Assembly (NCBI GenBank): GCA_002454425.1
Contig: DKIV01000030.1
Span: 1 to 32,340 of the forward strand
DNA: 32,340 nucleotides
Direction of reading: 5' to 3'
Source of the DNA: Sphingobacteriaceae bacterium UBA6709
GTDB taxonomy: Bacteria > Bacteroidota > Bacteroidia > Sphingobacteriales > Sphingobacteriaceae
In this document: positions 1-8,249 of the stretch, piece by piece
How the letters are laid out: each line of letters begins with the position of its first letter
Numbering within the stretch: the first letter of the stretch is position 1
Notes under the pieces: model-generated
Told to the model about the DNA's origin: nothing
The model's input: only the letters and a program-made list of their open reading frames with translations
The model's database searches: none
Made by a program: the position numbers and the translations under genes

Positions 1-204
1 CGCGAACGGAAGCACCACCCGAGCCCTTCAAGCTGGGGCGCCGGAAGATGGAATAGGAAAGAAAAAGCAGATAAGAACCTCATCTTACCGAAGGCAGCAA
101 TCCACCGCATCCTGTAACTAACGGGCTGGAGTAACCTTCGGCGATCGATGAGAAAATTTTATCAATGCTACAGTCTCTTTATCACATGACCTTGGGACAC
201 CCTG
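1..204. other. Left-edge region without a supported gene
   Basis: This stretch lies downstream of the minus-strand metzincin gene. Two plus-strand frames stay open from the window edge to about 117-120, and a third to position 56, where a short tail ends in Arg-Arg-Lys-Met-Glu. Any of these could be the C-terminal end of a gene starting outside the window, but the lengths are within chance and I recognise no family. No terminator-like hairpin for the minus-strand gene was found here. Confidence 0.4.
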
Positions 205-1551
205 CTATTGGGACGTATAGTTAGGTAAGGCAGTATAGCTCAGGTCGGCATTAACTTGCCCTTTAAAATCTTGCAGGCGATAATACTGCTTTTCGTTAAT
301 GATCAACCGGCCTCTTCTCATTTCCCGATTATATATGAATGAAGCAGCCGCAGGAAAGCCATACAAGCCATTTTCCTTTTCACCTGCTACAGTCATTACC
401 CCGGTAGAACAGAAATTGGTATTATGCACGAAGCCTAAGTTATGCCCTAACTCATGAGCAAACAGTGCCATGGGATTACTGTATAATGCTTTCGGCAAGT
501 AACCAACAGTCTTTTTTAATAAAGGGTCATAATAACGATAAGGCTTATCTCCAGGATCTTTACCGATATAAGAAGAACGAATGCAATCATCACTAATCAG
601 ATGCATGCCACCGTAATTTGTGACCCACGCGTAACCTCCCGATACACAAATTCCAAGGTTCAATGTAAATTGACGGCTGTATAACCGGCTAAGCACTGCA
701 TCCACAACTTCCTTGTTTGTCTTGTAAGTCGTCGTGGGATGCCCGTAAGCGGCATCGGTATACCACGTCCAATCTTGTCCCGTATACGATAGAAGGTCGG
801 GCATCACAGGATCACCAGCCTTACATAAATACATTTCATGGGCGTACAGTTCATCAACAAAGTCGGGTAACGACATTGTGTAAGCCACATTTATCATCAG
901 ATCAGTAAATAAACGCATTTGCAATGGCCGGCTGGTATAATTACCGTTGCTCTTTGCTTCCGGAGTAAAGTTGCTCCCCAAGGCATCAATAATTCCGTTG
1001 AAGGTAATTGTCCACTGACACTTTATAGCTTTTAATTTATTGATTATTTCGTTATCAACACCGTAAAAGTCGAATGAAAGCCCTACAGCATTATCAAGAT
1101 CTACAGCCCCCTCACTCAAGGTGTAAGCCTGTCCGTTAATACCATAAAATCTTTTTTTCTTGCCAAAAGGGTATTCTACCAGCACACGCGTATGTGCCTT
1201 CAGTGTGTCTAACTTTACCAAAACAACATCACCACCAGAGATCTTCATCGTGACATAGACATTCGGAATATCCATGGGCACAAAATTCGTGACCTGAAAG
1301 TGGTTTTTATCGTATTCCTTGATCTGTATAGGCTTGTTTACACGAAAGGTAAGGTTCTTAACTTCGTCCCAACTTGCACCATCTTGAAATATTAAACTAC
1401 CCTTTAAGTCCTTTGGGGCTATTGAGAGTACATTCTCGTACCATATCTGTGATTCCCCGTTCTCCAGTCCGGGTTCAACATCTTTCTTACAGGAAACCGC
1501 TGCCATAACCACTAAAGCAGCCAGAATATATTGATATAAGTTTTTGCACAT
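205..1551 (-). CDS. Secreted lipoprotein metalloprotease, metzincin type
   Basis: Likely an outer-membrane or surface-anchored zinc peptidase of 448 residues. The N-terminus is a lipoprotein signal peptide with lipobox A-V-S-C at about residues 18-21, followed by Lys-Lys-Asp. The C-terminal part carries the extended zinc motif HELGHNLGFVH (zinc ligands His366, His370, His376; catalytic Glu367) and a following Met-turn candidate around Met386 in S-T-G-V-M-T. This combination is the metzincin signature; the HEIGH/M57-like peptidases of Bacteroidota are a plausible relative, but I cannot assign the family firmly. Residues 22 to about 200 resemble no domain I know and may be a beta-rich binding region. 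The gene starts with ATG two bases after the stop of the upstream lipoprotein gene, so the two are almost certainly cotranscribed. The substrate is unknown. Confidence 0.82.
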   Translation of the reverse strand: MCKNLYQYILAALVVMAAVSCKKDVEPGLENGESQIWYENVLSIAPKDLKGSLIFQDGASWDEVKNLTFRVNKPIQIKEYDKNHFQVTNFVPMDIPNVYVTMKISGGDVVLVKLDTLKAHTRVLVEYPFGKKKRFYGINGQAYTLSEGAVDLDNAVGLSFDFYGVDNEIINKLKAIKCQWTITFNGIIDALGSNFTPEAKSNGNYTSRPLQMRLFTDLMINVAYTMSLPDFVDELYAHEMYLCKAGDPVMPDLLSYTGQDWTWYTDAAYGHPTTTYKTNKEVVDAVLSRLYSRQFTLNLGICVSGGYAWVTNYGGMHLISDDCIRSSYIGKDPGDKPYRYYDPLLKKTVGYLPKALYSNPMALFAHELGHNLGFVHNTNFCSTGVMTVAGEKENGLYGFPAAASFIYNREMRRGRLIINEKQYYRLQDFKGQVNADLSYTALPNYTSQ

Positions 1552-1553
1552 TA

Positions 1554-2729
1554 TTAGTCTTTGTTAAATTGTTTTATTCTGATCTTATACACGTAGAGCG
1601 TACGATCCGCATGGCGATTTACAATAAGGTCCTCGCCGTCGAACGTTGCAATATTTAGTGCAGAAACATCTCCGTTAACGGGAATACTGAGCATGTCTGT
1701 AATTGCAATCGGCTCAGAACCCGACTTAAAGAACTCATCCTTGTCAAACAGCAGAATAACAGGACCACTGCCCGAGGGACGGCAAAGTATGGCTAGATAT
1801 TTATCTGCTATTTCTGTAACAGAAGAGGTATTGTCTAGAGAATAAGTATTACCGCTCCAGTCTCGGGCCTGCAATATAGACTTAACGTATTTCTCATCCT
1901 TATAGATGTCCATTTTGTAACGGTCATCTCCTACCTGGCTATTGATAAATAAGTACCCGAAAGCATGGTGCAAGCCCTTTACTTTTCCAAGTATAGAGGG
2001 GTCAGCATTATTAGTCGTCAGGTCGAAAAACTGACCTCTCTTTCCAATGGAAGAAACGATGTTTAAGTTAGAATTACCTTTTACGTTAGCATCAAGCAAA
2101 TAATCCTTGTCAAAAACAAATACCTCTTCACCATTAGGATTACTGGCGTAGATCCTGTTATTAAAGGCAGTAACATTGCCGCACTTTAAACTTACAGTTT
2201 GGCCGTTGGGATCTTTCAGACTTCTAACTTGTCTCAGCCTTGTATTTAGATCATTTTTGTTGAAAATACTAAGGGTCACAACGCTATTAATATCAGGAGA
2301 GGCAACAATCACATAATCGTCGAAGAAAGCCATATCTGACACTTCGCCGTAAGTACCGATATTAGGTGCCCATTGCGCTACTTGTCCGTTACTTTTAAAT
2401 TCTGCCAGCGTACAGTAACTTCCAATACCGCCAGCATTATACAAACACCTGCCATAGTATGCTGATCCATAAAAATAACGCTCTTTATTACCGAATATGC
2501 GTAACGACATGTTTACCTTAGAAGGCGAGGTATAATCCACCAGCACATTGTTCTTATCGGTGTAAACAGTTTGAAGTGTAGATTTGCTCTTAAGCGTCGC
2601 ATAAAATAACACGCCTCCCGGCTCAGGTTGTTCAGCAATATTATCAGCATGTTGATCTTTCTTGCTGCAGGCAGATAAAACTCCAAAGAACAAAAGAAGC
2701 ATAATACTCCTTTTAAAATAATAAATCAT
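1554..2729 (-). CDS. Lipoprotein with probable beta-propeller fold, function unknown
   Basis: I place the start at the ATG at 2729 (391 residues) rather than the in-frame TTG at 2768, because it puts a basic N-terminus directly before the hydrophobic signal segment and the lipobox L-S-A-C at about residues 18-21. The mature protein begins Cys-Ser-Lys-Lys and should be lipid-anchored. The rest shows repeated beta-strand-rich blocks of about 40-50 residues with aromatic and Asp/Asn turns (for example D-M-A-F-F-D-D-Y-V and R-I-Y-A-S-N-P-N-G), as expected for a six- or seven-bladed propeller. No catalytic motif is visible. It is the upstream gene of a two-gene unit with the metzincin lipoprotein; an interaction or a shared target is an inference from this arrangement only. 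Confidence 0.7.
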   Translation of the reverse strand: MIYYFKRSIMLLLFFGVLSACSKKDQHADNIAEQPEPGGVLFYATLKSKSTLQTVYTDKNNVLVDYTSPSKVNMSLRIFGNKERYFYGSAYYGRCLYNAGGIGSYCTLAEFKSNGQVAQWAPNIGTYGEVSDMAFFDDYVIVASPDINSVVTLSIFNKNDLNTRLRQVRSLKDPNGQTVSLKCGNVTAFNNRIYASNPNGEEVFVFDKDYLLDANVKGNSNLNIVSSIGKRGQFFDLTTNNADPSILGKVKGLHHAFGYLFINSQVGDDRYKMDIYKDEKYVKSILQARDWSGNTYSLDNTSSVTEIADKYLAILCRPSGSGPVILLFDKDEFFKSGSEPIAITDMLSIPVNGDVSALNIATFDGEDLIVNRHADRTLYVYKIRIKQFNKD

Positions 2730-3246
2730 AATTAAGTTGAATGGCGTGTGCGATGGTATGACTTTCAATAACAGCTACCTTTAAATGCAGATAATCTTTG
2801 ATTTAGCTATTTAAAGTATTGCAAGCAAAATAGCCTTATTCATAAATTTCGTCTCTGCGAGTGTAAATATAGAACAGTTTGGGAAATATTTACCCCATTT
2901 ATCAACAATTTTACATTCCAGACCAATGGCACATTAAACAAATGTATCAACGCGATCTGTGCAGACTGACTGTTATTTGCTTCTCTGAGATGGGTATTTT
3001 ATGTAGTCCGCCAATTCCTTCGAGCTATTCGTGTACATTGAGATATGCCCCCCCGAGAACATACGTCTTTACCGTTCGAACCTTCTCCGCTTAAGCCATG
3101 TGTCGCCCATCAGCACATTGTGAGTTATACCTTATATAGCCCTGCTAAAACCATAAAGATCTTTATAATTGGAATGCCAAAAATAAAAAGAGGCTGCTCA
3201 TTTTATCAATGACACAGCCTCTTAAGAATTTTGCGGGCAGTGCTTT
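2730..3246. other. Intergenic region upstream of the lipoprotein pair
   Basis: About 450 bases between the lipoprotein gene start and the guaB terminator. It presumably holds the minus-strand promoter for the lipoprotein pair, but I found no convincing TTTG / TAnnTTTG pair. A 71-codon plus-strand frame at 2879-3094 has no recognisable features and is not accepted as a gene. The only clear signal is the guaB terminator at the right end. Confidence 0.5.
3181..3223 (-). terminator. Rho-independent terminator of guaB
   Basis: A perfect 9-bp stem (aagaggctg at 3188-3196 with cagcctctt at 3215-3223) lies just past the guaB stop. Read on the minus strand it is followed by a T-rich tail (ctttttatttt, complement of 3181-3191), the classic intrinsic terminator layout. 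Confidence 0.85.
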
Positions 3247-4722
3247 TTAGCGGCTGCTGGTATAATTTGGAGCTTCTTTGGTAATGGTGACATCGTGCGG
3301 ATGGCTTTCGCGCATTCCAGCTGCTGTTATTCTTACAAAGCGTGCTGACTGAAGATCTTCAACAGTGGCTGCACCGCAATAATGCATACCTGCACGTAAA
3401 CCACCAATATATTGGTAGATAACTTCGGCCAAAGTACCCTTATATGGAACACGACCAACGATACCTTCGGGAACGAGTTTCGTTACTACGTCTGTCTCAT
3501 CCTGGAAATAACGGTCTTTAGATCCTTTAGCCATGGCTTCTACGGAACCCATACCGCGGTATGATTTGAATTTACGACCTTCAAAGATGATGGTCTCGCC
3601 AGGTGATTCTTCAACACCCGCGAACAGCGAACCTGCCATAATCGCGTTGGCACCGGCAGCAATCGCCTTAACGATATCTCCGGTTTGCTTAATACCACCA
3701 TCGGCAATTACAGATACATTGCGTCCGCGGAGAGCCTTAGCACATTCATACACGGCATATAGTTGAGGAACACCTACACCTGCCACAATACGGGTAGTAC
3801 AGATAGAGCCCGGACCAATACCTACTTTAACGGCATCAGCACCGGCATCAGCAAGAGCGACAGCACCTTCAGCGGTACCCACATTTCCGGCGATTACCTG
3901 CAAGTCCGGGAAATGTTGTTTGATAAGTTTCACCATATCAATAACACCTTTAGAATGGCCATGAGCAGTGTCAACAGTAATAACATCCACACCTGCTTTA
4001 ACCAAGGCGGCAACTCTGTCGAAGTTGTCGGCAGCCACACCTACGGCAGCGCCAACACGCAGACGACCGTGCTCATCCTTACATGCCAGGGGATAGTTTT
4101 TGAACTTTTGAATATCTTTAAAGGTAATAAGACCAACCAATTCTCCTCCGTCATTTACAACAGGAAGTTTTTCAACCTTATACTCCTGGAGGATGGTTTC
4201 AGCCTGTAAGAGGGTGGTGCCTTGCGGGGCAGTAACGAGGTTCTCGGAAGTCATCGCCTCGCTGATAGCCAGGGAATGATCTTTCTGGAAGCGCAGATCG
4301 CGGTTAGTGATAATCCCTACAAGCTTATTCTGTTCGTTTAACACTGGAATACCACCGATGCCGAAGTCTTTCATAATTTTGAAAGCATCGCCAACCGTAG
4401 CATTTTCGCGTAGGGTTACCGGTTCCTGGATCATGCCACTTTCAGAACGCTTTACCTTGCGAACCTGCTCAGCCTGGCGTTCGATAGTCATGTTTTTGTG
4501 AAGAATACCAAGACCACCAGCCTGCGCAATAGCAATTGCAAGCTCTGCTTCGGTAACAGTATCCATCGCCGCCGAGATAACTGGAACGTTCAAGCGGATC
4601 TTCTTGGTGAGGTAGGTACTGGTATCTACGTCTTTTGGTAAAACCTCTGAATATGCGGGAATTAATAAGACATCGTCGTAAGTAAGGCCTTCAGCGACGA
4701 ACTTTTCTGGATCAAGATGCAT
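3247..4722 (-). CDS. guaB: Inosine-5'-monophosphate dehydrogenase
   Basis: Catalyses NAD-dependent oxidation of IMP to XMP, the committed step of GMP synthesis, in the cytosol. The start is the ATG at 4722 (491 residues); an in-frame TTG six bases upstream adds only two residues. The TIM-barrel core is interrupted by two CBS domains at about residues 98-150 and 160-210. The catalytic loop G-P-G-S-I-C-T-T-R carries Cys308, and the mobile flap has the Arg404-Tyr405 dyad in S-K-D-R-Y-F-Q followed by E-G-x-x-G-R-V-P-Y-K-G. Length and motifs are those of the normal bacterial enzyme. It appears monocistronic, with its own terminator downstream and a candidate -7 element 28 bases upstream. Confidence 0.98.
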   Translation of the reverse strand: MHLDPEKFVAEGLTYDDVLLIPAYSEVLPKDVDTSTYLTKKIRLNVPVISAAMDTVTEAELAIAIAQAGGLGILHKNMTIERQAEQVRKVKRSESGMIQEPVTLRENATVGDAFKIMKDFGIGGIPVLNEQNKLVGIITNRDLRFQKDHSLAISEAMTSENLVTAPQGTTLLQAETILQEYKVEKLPVVNDGGELVGLITFKDIQKFKNYPLACKDEHGRLRVGAAVGVAADNFDRVAALVKAGVDVITVDTAHGHSKGVIDMVKLIKQHFPDLQVIAGNVGTAEGAVALADAGADAVKVGIGPGSICTTRIVAGVGVPQLYAVYECAKALRGRNVSVIADGGIKQTGDIVKAIAAGANAIMAGSLFAGVEESPGETIIFEGRKFKSYRGMGSVEAMAKGSKDRYFQDETDVVTKLVPEGIVGRVPYKGTLAEVIYQYIGGLRAGMHYCGAATVEDLQSARFVRITAAGMRESHPHDVTITKEAPNYTSSR

Positions 4723-4750
4723 GAGCAAACAATATTTATTATTTGCCAGA

Positions 4751-4777
4751 CAAATATAAGTGATTTATTGAAACAAA
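4751..4777 (-). promoter_or_regulatory. Candidate Bacteroidota-type promoter of guaB
   Basis: On the minus strand, TATATTTG (complement of 4751-4758) matches the TAnnTTTG -7 consensus, and a TTTG (complement of 4774-4777) lies upstream with 15 bases between. The spacer is shorter than the usual 17-21, so the -33 assignment is weak. The -7 element lies about 28 bases before the ATG, giving a short leader. Confidence 0.4.
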
Positions 4778-4989
4778 TAAATTATTTTTTCACTATAAGC
4801 TATCACATACAACGATGTACTAAAATAAAGACGATGAACATCACCTAAGCCCCTATTTCTGTGCCTACTGCGCAAAAAAACCGTTTGGCAGGATTTTTTC
4901 TTAAGTATTACCAAACACATCTATTATGAAAAAGTACAGTCACATAAAATCGAAGATATATACTATTGCCGGAGGAGTTCAGACGTTTA

Positions 4990-6063
4990 TCATGGTTTAC
5001 TTCCGTTTGTAGTTAGCTTAGCTTTACGCGACGCTTTCAGATAGGATAAGAGTACGCGTTCATCAGGATGCAGGCCTGTGTCGGCCATTGCCTCGGCGGC
5101 CTTGCTTATTTTCTTAAGATACTTTTGCAGTATGCCAGCCTCGTAGTCCTCAATTAGCGAAGGATACACATAATATTTCTTACATACGGCTCTTGTATTT
5201 CCCAACTTACGGCTAACCTCATCAAGCACCTCCACCGTTTGCTTCTTCCTTGCAGTGATATTTTCAACAGGTTCTTGCTGTGCATATAACTTTATGGCCT
5301 CCATAGTACCGGCCCAGGTTCTGAAATCCTTGGCAGTAAAGTCACATCCCGTAATTTCCCTTATGTAGTTATTTATCATCCCCGAGTCTATCGAGCAACG
5401 ATCACCTGAGGGGGTATAATATTGAAAAAGCTCCTGTCCCGGAATATCGCGGCACTTCTTAACCAACGCAGAAAGTCGCCGATCGCTTAGGTTAATATCC
5501 TGAACAACGCCTTTCTTGCCTTTAAAGCAGATCTTCAGACGGTTTCCCTCGATCTTCACATGCCGGTTACGCAAGGTGCTCAATCCGAAAGAACCGTAGA
5601 GCTTTTCATAAGCCTCGTTGCCCACCCTTACATGGGTTTTCTCCATAAAGCTTACAGCAATGGCCAGAACCTTACGTTCGTCGAGTTCGCGACGGCGCAG
5701 GTCCTTCATAAGGGCCTTCCTGAATGCCGGCAGATTTTTGCCGAATTCGAGCAAACGATAAAACTTGTTTTCATTGCGGGAGGCCGACCAGCGGGGATGA
5801 TACTTATACTGCTTTCTGCCAGCAACATCATTGCCTGTTACCTGCAAATGCGCGTTAGCTTTGGGGGCTATCCAGACATTGGTCCAAGCTGGCGGGATTA
5901 CCAGCTTACGTATTCGTTCTAACGTACGCTCGCTGTCAATTTTATTTCCTTTGCTGTCGTAAAAAGCAAAACCAGTCTTTTGCTTTTTACGATGAATCCC
6001 AGGGCAGGAATCCGTCAGGTATACCAGGTTATTTTCTTCAAGTAAGAGTTCTACATCGTCCAT
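4990..6063 (-). CDS. DNA topoisomerase IB
   Basis: A 357-residue bacterial (poxvirus-like) type IB topoisomerase, which relaxes supercoils by a transient 3'-phosphotyrosine link. An N-terminal domain (about 1-95, with the typical I-P-P-A-W-T-x-V-W-I run near residue 56) precedes the catalytic core. Active-site candidates are Arg146 in V-R-V-G-N, a Lys near 183 in K-G-K-K-G, Arg248 in K-D-F-R-T-W and the nucleophile Tyr298 in C-K-K-Y-Y-V-Y-P. Tyr297 sits next to it, so the exact nucleophile is assigned by alignment memory. Length is normal for the family. It begins 15 bases after the alpha/beta hydrolase gene and is probably cotranscribed with it. An A/T-rich hairpin at about 4874-4899 might terminate it, but is weak. 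Confidence 0.93.
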   Translation of the reverse strand: MDDVELLLEENNLVYLTDSCPGIHRKKQKTGFAFYDSKGNKIDSERTLERIRKLVIPPAWTNVWIAPKANAHLQVTGNDVAGRKQYKYHPRWSASRNENKFYRLLEFGKNLPAFRKALMKDLRRRELDERKVLAIAVSFMEKTHVRVGNEAYEKLYGSFGLSTLRNRHVKIEGNRLKICFKGKKGVVQDINLSDRRLSALVKKCRDIPGQELFQYYTPSGDRCSIDSGMINNYIREITGCDFTAKDFRTWAGTMEAIKLYAQQEPVENITARKKQTVEVLDEVSRKLGNTRAVCKKYYVYPSLIEDYEAGILQKYLKKISKAAEAMADTGLHPDERVLLSYLKASRKAKLTTNGSKP

Positions 6064-6078
6064 TGTTAGTTAAAACAA

Positions 6079-6897
6079 TCAGGAGAGGAAATGTTTCTCG
6101 AGGAAGAGATTGACAATATGATTAAAATGCTCGGGTGCCTCGCAGTTAGGGAGATGTCCGGTATCGGGTATTATTACCAGGTCGGAATTGCGGATATTTT
6201 CATGCAGCGCGCGCGCCTGATCCATAGTTGTTAGCTGATCATCGCTACCCCGGATGATTAGTGTAGGTACGGCAATTTCGGGCAGAAAATCGCTGGTATC
6301 CGTTCTTGCCGCCAACGCGAGTTGCGTGGAGCAGATGGTTTCAACGCTATTTCTTACGATCATGCTATAGATGCCGGCACTGATGTTCATCTTTTTCTCG
6401 ACCGTAGTTTTGCTAAACAGCTTCTTGATAAAGTTGCCGGCAAAATTCCCCACGCCCTCCTTGAGCACCGCTTCAATACTGGCAAAGCGATTGAGCTTAG
6501 ACTCATTGGAATCCGCGGAAGCGTTGGTATCGCTCAGTATCAATCCGGCGACATCACCGCCAGACAGCTGCATAGTACGCAAGGCGATATATCCACCCAT
6601 GGATACGCCGCATAGTATTACGGGCCCCTGTCCCAGCCGTCGGATAAGCAGAAGCAAATCTTTGGCAAAAAGATCAATACTAAGGTAACGGTGATTGGTG
6701 GTACTTCCGCCGAAGCCGCGAATGTCATAGGCCACGCCTGTCACTCGCTTGTCAAGACCTTCGAGCTGTTTCAACCACATTTCCGAATTGAAGGGAAAGC
6801 CATGAATAAATATTACGGTAGCTCTTCTGTTTATGCCATGCTTAATAGAATAGGCGATTTCTATGCCGTTAACTATGCTTTGATGCTTCTCAATCAT
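6079..6897 (-). CDS. Alpha/beta hydrolase, cytosolic
   Basis: A 272-residue alpha/beta-hydrolase fold protein without a signal peptide. The oxyanion/HG motif is H-G-F-P-F near residue 32; the nucleophile elbow G-V-S-M-G puts Ser99 as catalytic serine, with Asp219 or Asp220 in R-G-S-D-D and His248 in D-T-G-H-L-P completing the triad. The overall pattern, including A-Y-D-I-R-G-F-G-G-S, is that of the broad 3-oxoadipate-enol-lactonase-like/BioH-like group; the substrate cannot be told. It is the first gene of a probable unit with topoisomerase IB and faces a plus-strand esterase across a 371-base divergent region. Confidence 0.88.
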   Translation of the reverse strand: MIEKHQSIVNGIEIAYSIKHGINRRATVIFIHGFPFNSEMWLKQLEGLDKRVTGVAYDIRGFGGSTTNHRYLSIDLFAKDLLLLIRRLGQGPVILCGVSMGGYIALRTMQLSGGDVAGLILSDTNASADSNESKLNRFASIEAVLKEGVGNFAGNFIKKLFSKTTVEKKMNISAGIYSMIVRNSVETICSTQLALAARTDTSDFLPEIAVPTLIIRGSDDQLTTMDQARALHENIRNSDLVIIPDTGHLPNCEAPEHFNHIVNLFLEKHFLS

Positions 6898-7268
6898 GCG
6901 ATAAGATTAGCGATTTATATAATATTATTAGTAAAAAAGTAAATATTGTCGATAAGCTTATCAAACAATGAACAGTGACTTGAGTTTCAAAAATATTTTC
7001 CATCCATGATCTGCGGATATAACCGTCTGATAAAGCGAATTCTATATTCCTTTTTATTTTCAGGCAGGACGTCCAAATACTTCAGCGAACCAGTCTACAG
7101 CGGCAAAGATAAACTAATTCCCACGGTTCGCTTTCTATGATATCAGAGACTATATGAAAAGTACAACGGCAGCTTTGCCAATATCAGCACTAAGAAATTT
7201 GTGCCTTAAGATTGCCGGTAATTCTTTATTTTGCGCTATCAAACAAACAACTGAAAATCTAATCCTAT
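6898..7268. other. Divergent intergenic region with a 12-bp palindrome
   Basis: This 371-base AT-rich region separates divergent genes and must hold promoters for both. It contains the perfect palindrome gataagcttatc at 6951-6962, flanked by ttgtc on the left and aaacaa on the right, which extends partial symmetry. That could be an operator for a dimeric regulator. A 64-codon frame starting at 7154 overlaps the esterase start out of frame and is rejected. No clear -33/-7 pair was recognised. Confidence 0.4.
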
Positions 7269-8189
7269 ATGAAAGCATTTTTCATAATACTATTAGCCGC
7301 AATGGTCACGACAGAGATAAAAGCCCAGGATATTATTCCTTTATATGACGGCAAGGTACCCAATTCGAAACACAGCGATATTGCCGAAGAGAAGAATGTT
7401 GATAACGCTGGATTTATACGTTACAGCAAGGTAAATACGCCGACACTGGAAATACACCTTCCCCAGCAAAGCAAGGCTACAGGGGCGGCTGTATTAATTA
7501 TTCCGGGCGGAGGGTATCGGCTGGTGTCCTATACTAATGAGGGAACGGATATCGCGGCGGAATTTAACAACATGGGAGTAGCAGCATTTATTCTAAAATA
7601 TCGGCTTCCCTCTGACGATATCATGGAAGACAAGCGTCTGGGACCTGTTCAGGACGCGCAACGTGCGATGATCCTCATACGTGAAGGCGCGGCGAAATGG
7701 CACATTGATCCTTCGAAAGTGGGCGTTATCGGCTTTTCTGCCGGTGGTCACCTGGCCTCTACTCTTGGCACGCATTTCAACAAAAGCTTTGTGACGAATC
7801 CTAAAAACATCAGTCTTCGTCCCGATTTCATGATTCTGGTATATCCGGTAATTAACCTCAGCGACAGTCTTATGCATAAAGGTTCGCGGGATAATCTTTT
7901 AGGTATGCAGCCTGACAAGGAACAGATAGACTACTTTTCGAACGACAAACAGGTAAACGCGACTACTCCACCGACGATGCTCATACACGCTTCAGATGAT
8001 AAGGCTGTAAAGGTGGGCAACAGCTTGCGCTTTTACGAGGCTCTGGTACATAACAATGTATCCGCCGAAATGCATATTTATCCTGGCGGCGGTCATGGCT
8101 TCGGCATTCGTCCGAACAGGGCTCCCGATCATTGGACTGACCGCGTAGCACATTGGCTAAAGACCTTGAAGTTTATCCCGGCAGAGTAA
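7269..8189 (+). CDS. Secreted esterase/acetylxylan-esterase-like alpha/beta hydrolase
   Basis: A 306-residue protein with a signal peptide (hydrophobic run at residues 4-14, likely cleavage after A-Q at 19-20), so exported to the periplasm or beyond. The oxyanion motif I-I-P-G-G-G-Y lies near residue 77, the nucleophile elbow G-F-S-A-G-G gives Ser157, and Asp243/Asp244 in H-A-S-D-D with His276 in G-G-G-H-G-F complete the triad. This pattern is that of the BD-FAE/Axe-like carbohydrate esterase group common in Bacteroidota, which deacetylate or de-esterify plant polysaccharides; the specific ester is not known. It precedes a Gfo/Idh/MocA oxidoreductase by 60 bases on the same strand, consistent with a small carbohydrate-related unit. 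Confidence 0.88.
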   Translation: MKAFFIILLAAMVTTEIKAQDIIPLYDGKVPNSKHSDIAEEKNVDNAGFIRYSKVNTPTLEIHLPQQSKATGAAVLIIPGGGYRLVSYTNEGTDIAAEFNNMGVAAFILKYRLPSDDIMEDKRLGPVQDAQRAMILIREGAAKWHIDPSKVGVIGFSAGGHLASTLGTHFNKSFVTNPKNISLRPDFMILVYPVINLSDSLMHKGSRDNLLGMQPDKEQIDYFSNDKQVNATTPPTMLIHASDDKAVKVGNSLRFYEALVHNNVSAEMHIYPGGGHGFGIRPNRAPDHWTDRVAHWLKTLKFIPAE

Positions 8190-8249
8190 TGTGGGCTTCA
8201 GGAGATAGCATATTATAATAAACTTATTATCAACACGATAAAGATTAAG

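Noticed and set aside
1..120. Plus-strand frames open from the left window edge
   Set aside because: Two frames are open at once over less than 40 codons, so openness is not informative; no recognisable protein tail.
2879..3094. 71-codon plus-strand open frame upstream of the lipoprotein pair
   Set aside because: The sequence has no domain, signal or family pattern, is rich in Cys/Pro/Ser as expected of non-coding translation, and is in the expected promoter region of the divergent minus-strand gene.
3763..4209. 148-codon plus-strand frame inside guaB
   Set aside because: It is a shadow of the opposite strand: guaB has full-length family motifs throughout this region.
4874..4900. A/T-rich hairpin as terminator for topoisomerase IB
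   Set aside because: The stem is mostly A-T with a bulge and an unclear T-tail; I mention it only as a possibility.
4926..5012. Short plus-strand frame (about 28 codons) starting at the ATG at 4926
   Set aside because: It runs into the 3' end of topoisomerase IB on the other strand, has no clear promoter and no recognisable feature.
7154..7348. 64-codon plus-strand frame overlapping the esterase start
   Set aside because: It overlaps the signal peptide of the esterase out of frame and has no features of its own.
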